In this document: positions 62,549 through 64,000 of the stretch, in pieces
How positions within the stretch are numbered: position 1 is the stretch's first letter
Layout: each line of letters begins with the position of its first letter
Source: Diprion similis
Lineage: Eukaryota; Arthropoda; Insecta; Hymenoptera; Diprionidae
DNA length: 64,000 nucleotides
Reading direction: 5' to 3'
NCBI RefSeq assembly: GCF_021155765.1
Contig: NC_060105.1
Location: 11,193,001-11,257,000, forward strand
The notes under the pieces: generated by a model
The model's database searches: none
Seen by the model: the letters and a program-made list of their open reading frames with translations, nothing else
What the model was told of the DNA's origin: nothing
Translations under genes and position numbers: made by a program

Positions 62549-63289
62549 TGGCTGCAGTGATTCTGAGATAGCTGATTTTTCCAACGAATTCGTTACGTTG
62601 GCAATAGAGAATCGACCTGCAGCGCCACCGCCGGAAGGTCGTGAAATAGGCACAATCTTAGAAACATATAGCAAAATTCATGAGCGTCGAATTTTGTGCT
62701 TAGATTCGATAACAGCCTGTGACCGTTGAATTTTATGTCTTTGAGTCGAATTTGGTAACATGATATTATAACATAACCTATGACCGCCAAATTTTGTATT
62801 TTGTAGTTGGATTCGATAACATAAATGACATAACCTATATCCGTTAAATTTTCAATCTTTGGGCTGGATTCGATAACAACATAACCTAACTCATGACCGT
62901 TGAATTTTGTATTTTTAGGTTAGATTCGATAACATAAATGACATAACCTATATCCGTTAAATTTTCAATCTTGGGTTGGATTCGATAACAACATAACCTA
63001 ACTCATGACCGTCGAATTTTGTATTTTTAGGTTAGATTCGATAACACAAAATGACATAACCTATATCCGTTAAATTTTTAATCTTTGGGTTGGATTCGAT
63101 AACAGCAAACCATAACCCATGACTGTCGATCGAACTTTATATTTGTCAGTTAAATTCGAGGGTGATGGGTAATGTTATGTTTACAAAGATTAAGCCTGCT
63201 TCGTGGCTGGTCGGCGGTGGCGCTGCGAGCTTATTCTGTACTGCCAACGTAACCGATTCATCGAAAAAATTAGTCGTTTCAGAACCACT
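62549..63289. repeat. satellite array framed by inverted arms with CTCF-like cores
   Basis: The arm at 62549-62668 recurs inverted at 63178-63289 at roughly 70 percent identity; shared blocks include GTTACGTTGGCA, GCAGCGCCACCGCC and AATCTT. Each arm holds GGCGGTGGCGCTG (62620-62632 minus, 63213-63225 plus), which contains the fly CTCF core GGTGGCGC. Between them (about 62680-63130) lies a tandem array with a period near 112 bp, itself built of related halves of about 56 bp. Conserved phrases are GATTCGATAACA, ACATAACCTA and ATGACCGT. Confidence 0.8.
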
Positions 63290-63349
63290 ACGGCGAAACG
63301 TATATACAACTGTAAAATATAAAAAAAAAAAAGATATACATACATGCAG

Positions 63350-63624
63350 GTGAACCCGAGAGACCAATGCGTACACGAAGTCTCTTCCGATACGCCGATG
63401 AATCGTCGACGCAGGATTTAGCGTTCGTAAGTACAGTTACACGATTCGTGGTGAAGAGTGGCACGCCGGCGAAGAGCCGAAAGGAGGCCATCGGCGACCT
63501 GGTCGTCAGCGTCGTGGCATCACCGTTATGTTTGCGCCCACGGCGTCTCCCCCATACTCTCCTCAGGTGGTATAGTCACCACGTGTTGCACCTTGCTGAT
63601 AATTACTCCCGCGTACGGAACTCG
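63350..63624 (+). CDS. candidate GC-rich exon, unidentified
   Basis: Acceptor ATACATACATGCAG, open frame of about 90 codons (with in-frame ATG at 63367) and donor AACTCG|GTGAGT. The frame stays open to TAA at 63681 if unspliced. GC-rich codons such as GGCGACCTGGTCGTCAGCGT contrast with the AT-rich surroundings; it reads KSGTPAKSRKEAIGDLVVSV in the middle. An inner donor (TTC|GTAAGTAC, exon end 63429) could shorten it. It may belong to the gene starting at 56.4 kb, but the entry phase does not fit a direct join to the ATG exon at 57311. Confidence 0.35.
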
Positions 63625-63662
63625 GTGAGTTTTGTATTTTCGGGTTGCGTCGACCCTGCATC

Positions 63663-63889
63663 TCATTCATCGTCTTCATAAGAGTAATTCGCGAGTATGG
63701 AATGAGCTTCAATTTTTGCGTCCAAGTATAACTTCGGCTGCATGAATCTATTCTTGCTGTGAAATGAATTACATTTTTGCTGTGGAGCGATTATTTCCAA
63801 CGCTTGCCAGTTATCGATTGCCATTTTACACCAAGCGAGTCGACCGTCAAGCGAATAGTTAGGCGGTGACTTCATCTTCGAAGAAAACC
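63663..63889 (-). CDS. candidate terminal exon, unidentified
   Basis: Acceptor GTGGTATTTCAG opens a 75-codon frame to TGA at 63663-63665. It reads KMKSPPNYSLDGRLAWCKMA at the start and ends in the acidic tail NYSYEDDE. Composition is protein-like (balanced charges, tryptophans, few low-complexity runs). The rest of the gene would lie to the right of the window. It ends only about 40 bp from the plus-strand candidate exon. No clear AATAAA follows. No family recognised. Confidence 0.4.
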
Positions 63890-64000
63890 TGAAATACCAC
63901 AGAATCCAGTTTGCGAAATCCACTTTTAAGTAAATGAATTTATTGCGAGAGGTTTAATCTGAAGAATATTTAGACCGTGTATGAAATTATGGTGGTGGAC

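Noticed and set aside
62438..63376. Paired open frames in the inverted arms, considered as a duplicated gene
   Set aside because: Both strands of both arms are open and similarity is best explained at DNA level; no splice or start signals support a protein.
1..64000. tRNA genes, rRNA, CRISPR arrays and bacterial operons
   Set aside because: No B-box with a cloverleaf, no rRNA-like conserved stretch and no spacer-repeat arrays were found; the ACTCGATC arrays are short degenerate tandem repeats.

Overview
The window reads as nuclear DNA of an arthropod, most probably an insect. It is AT-rich, its conserved genes are cut by short GT-AG introns, it is full of small inverted-repeat elements and microsatellites, and the two identifiable proteins are animal housekeeping proteins. 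Nothing looks bacterial or organellar. Most open frames of 60-130 codons here are chance frames, so the real gene content is low.

Two genes are secure. The 5' coding part of the CCR4-NOT deadenylase gene CNOT6 (twin in flies) lies on the minus strand at 33.9-34.5 kb. It encodes the N-terminus and leucine-rich repeats. I found no exon of its catalytic nuclease domain to the left, so the next intron seems to run off the window. The complete mitochondrial ribosomal protein L1 gene (mRpL1) lies on the plus strand at 47.6-51.9 kb, with eight coding exons that join in frame (352 codons plus stop).

Weaker gene evidence: a 5' leader whose start codon sits exactly on a splice donor (57.31 kb); a minus-strand first exon with a signal peptide (20.9 kb); a minus-strand unidentified gene at 44.2-45.3 kb with an in-frame 28-residue tandem duplication; isolated splice-bounded exons at 59.8, 61.6, 63.4 and 63.7 kb; and decayed minus-strand coding sequence at 21.7-22.2 kb and 17.9-18.9 kb.

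Repeats dominate. A 610-bp element with long inverted arms lies at 1.6-2.2 kb. Foldback elements occur at 13.4, 16.6, 32.2, 36.9 and 55.5 kb. A MITE family has two close copies (59.26 and 60.41 kb) and a diverged one (29.7 kb). The most striking structure is a giant imperfect palindrome at about 38.5-42.1 kb. It carries a second foldback inside one arm and is flanked by short CACTCGAT-type arrays and by two direct copies of a CAGGGTGGC-ended element. Other notable repeats are a 258-bp tandem repeat (45.48-46.08 kb) and a satellite at 62.7-63.1 kb framed by inverted arms that each hold a CTCF-like GGTGGCGCTG core.

Layout: 0-33 kb is gene-poor with elements and decayed coding sequence; 33.9-36.5 kb is the CNOT6 5' end and probable promoter; 36.7-42.6 kb is inverted-repeat elements; 44-46.6 kb is the unidentified gene and its tandem repeat; 47.6-51.9 kb is mRpL1; 52-56 kb is repeats; 56.4-57.3 kb is a GC-rich promoter and leader; 57.3-64 kb is scattered candidate exons, MITEs and satellite. 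The two secure genes are unrelated housekeeping functions (mRNA deadenylation, mitochondrial translation), and nothing here suggests a shared pathway.
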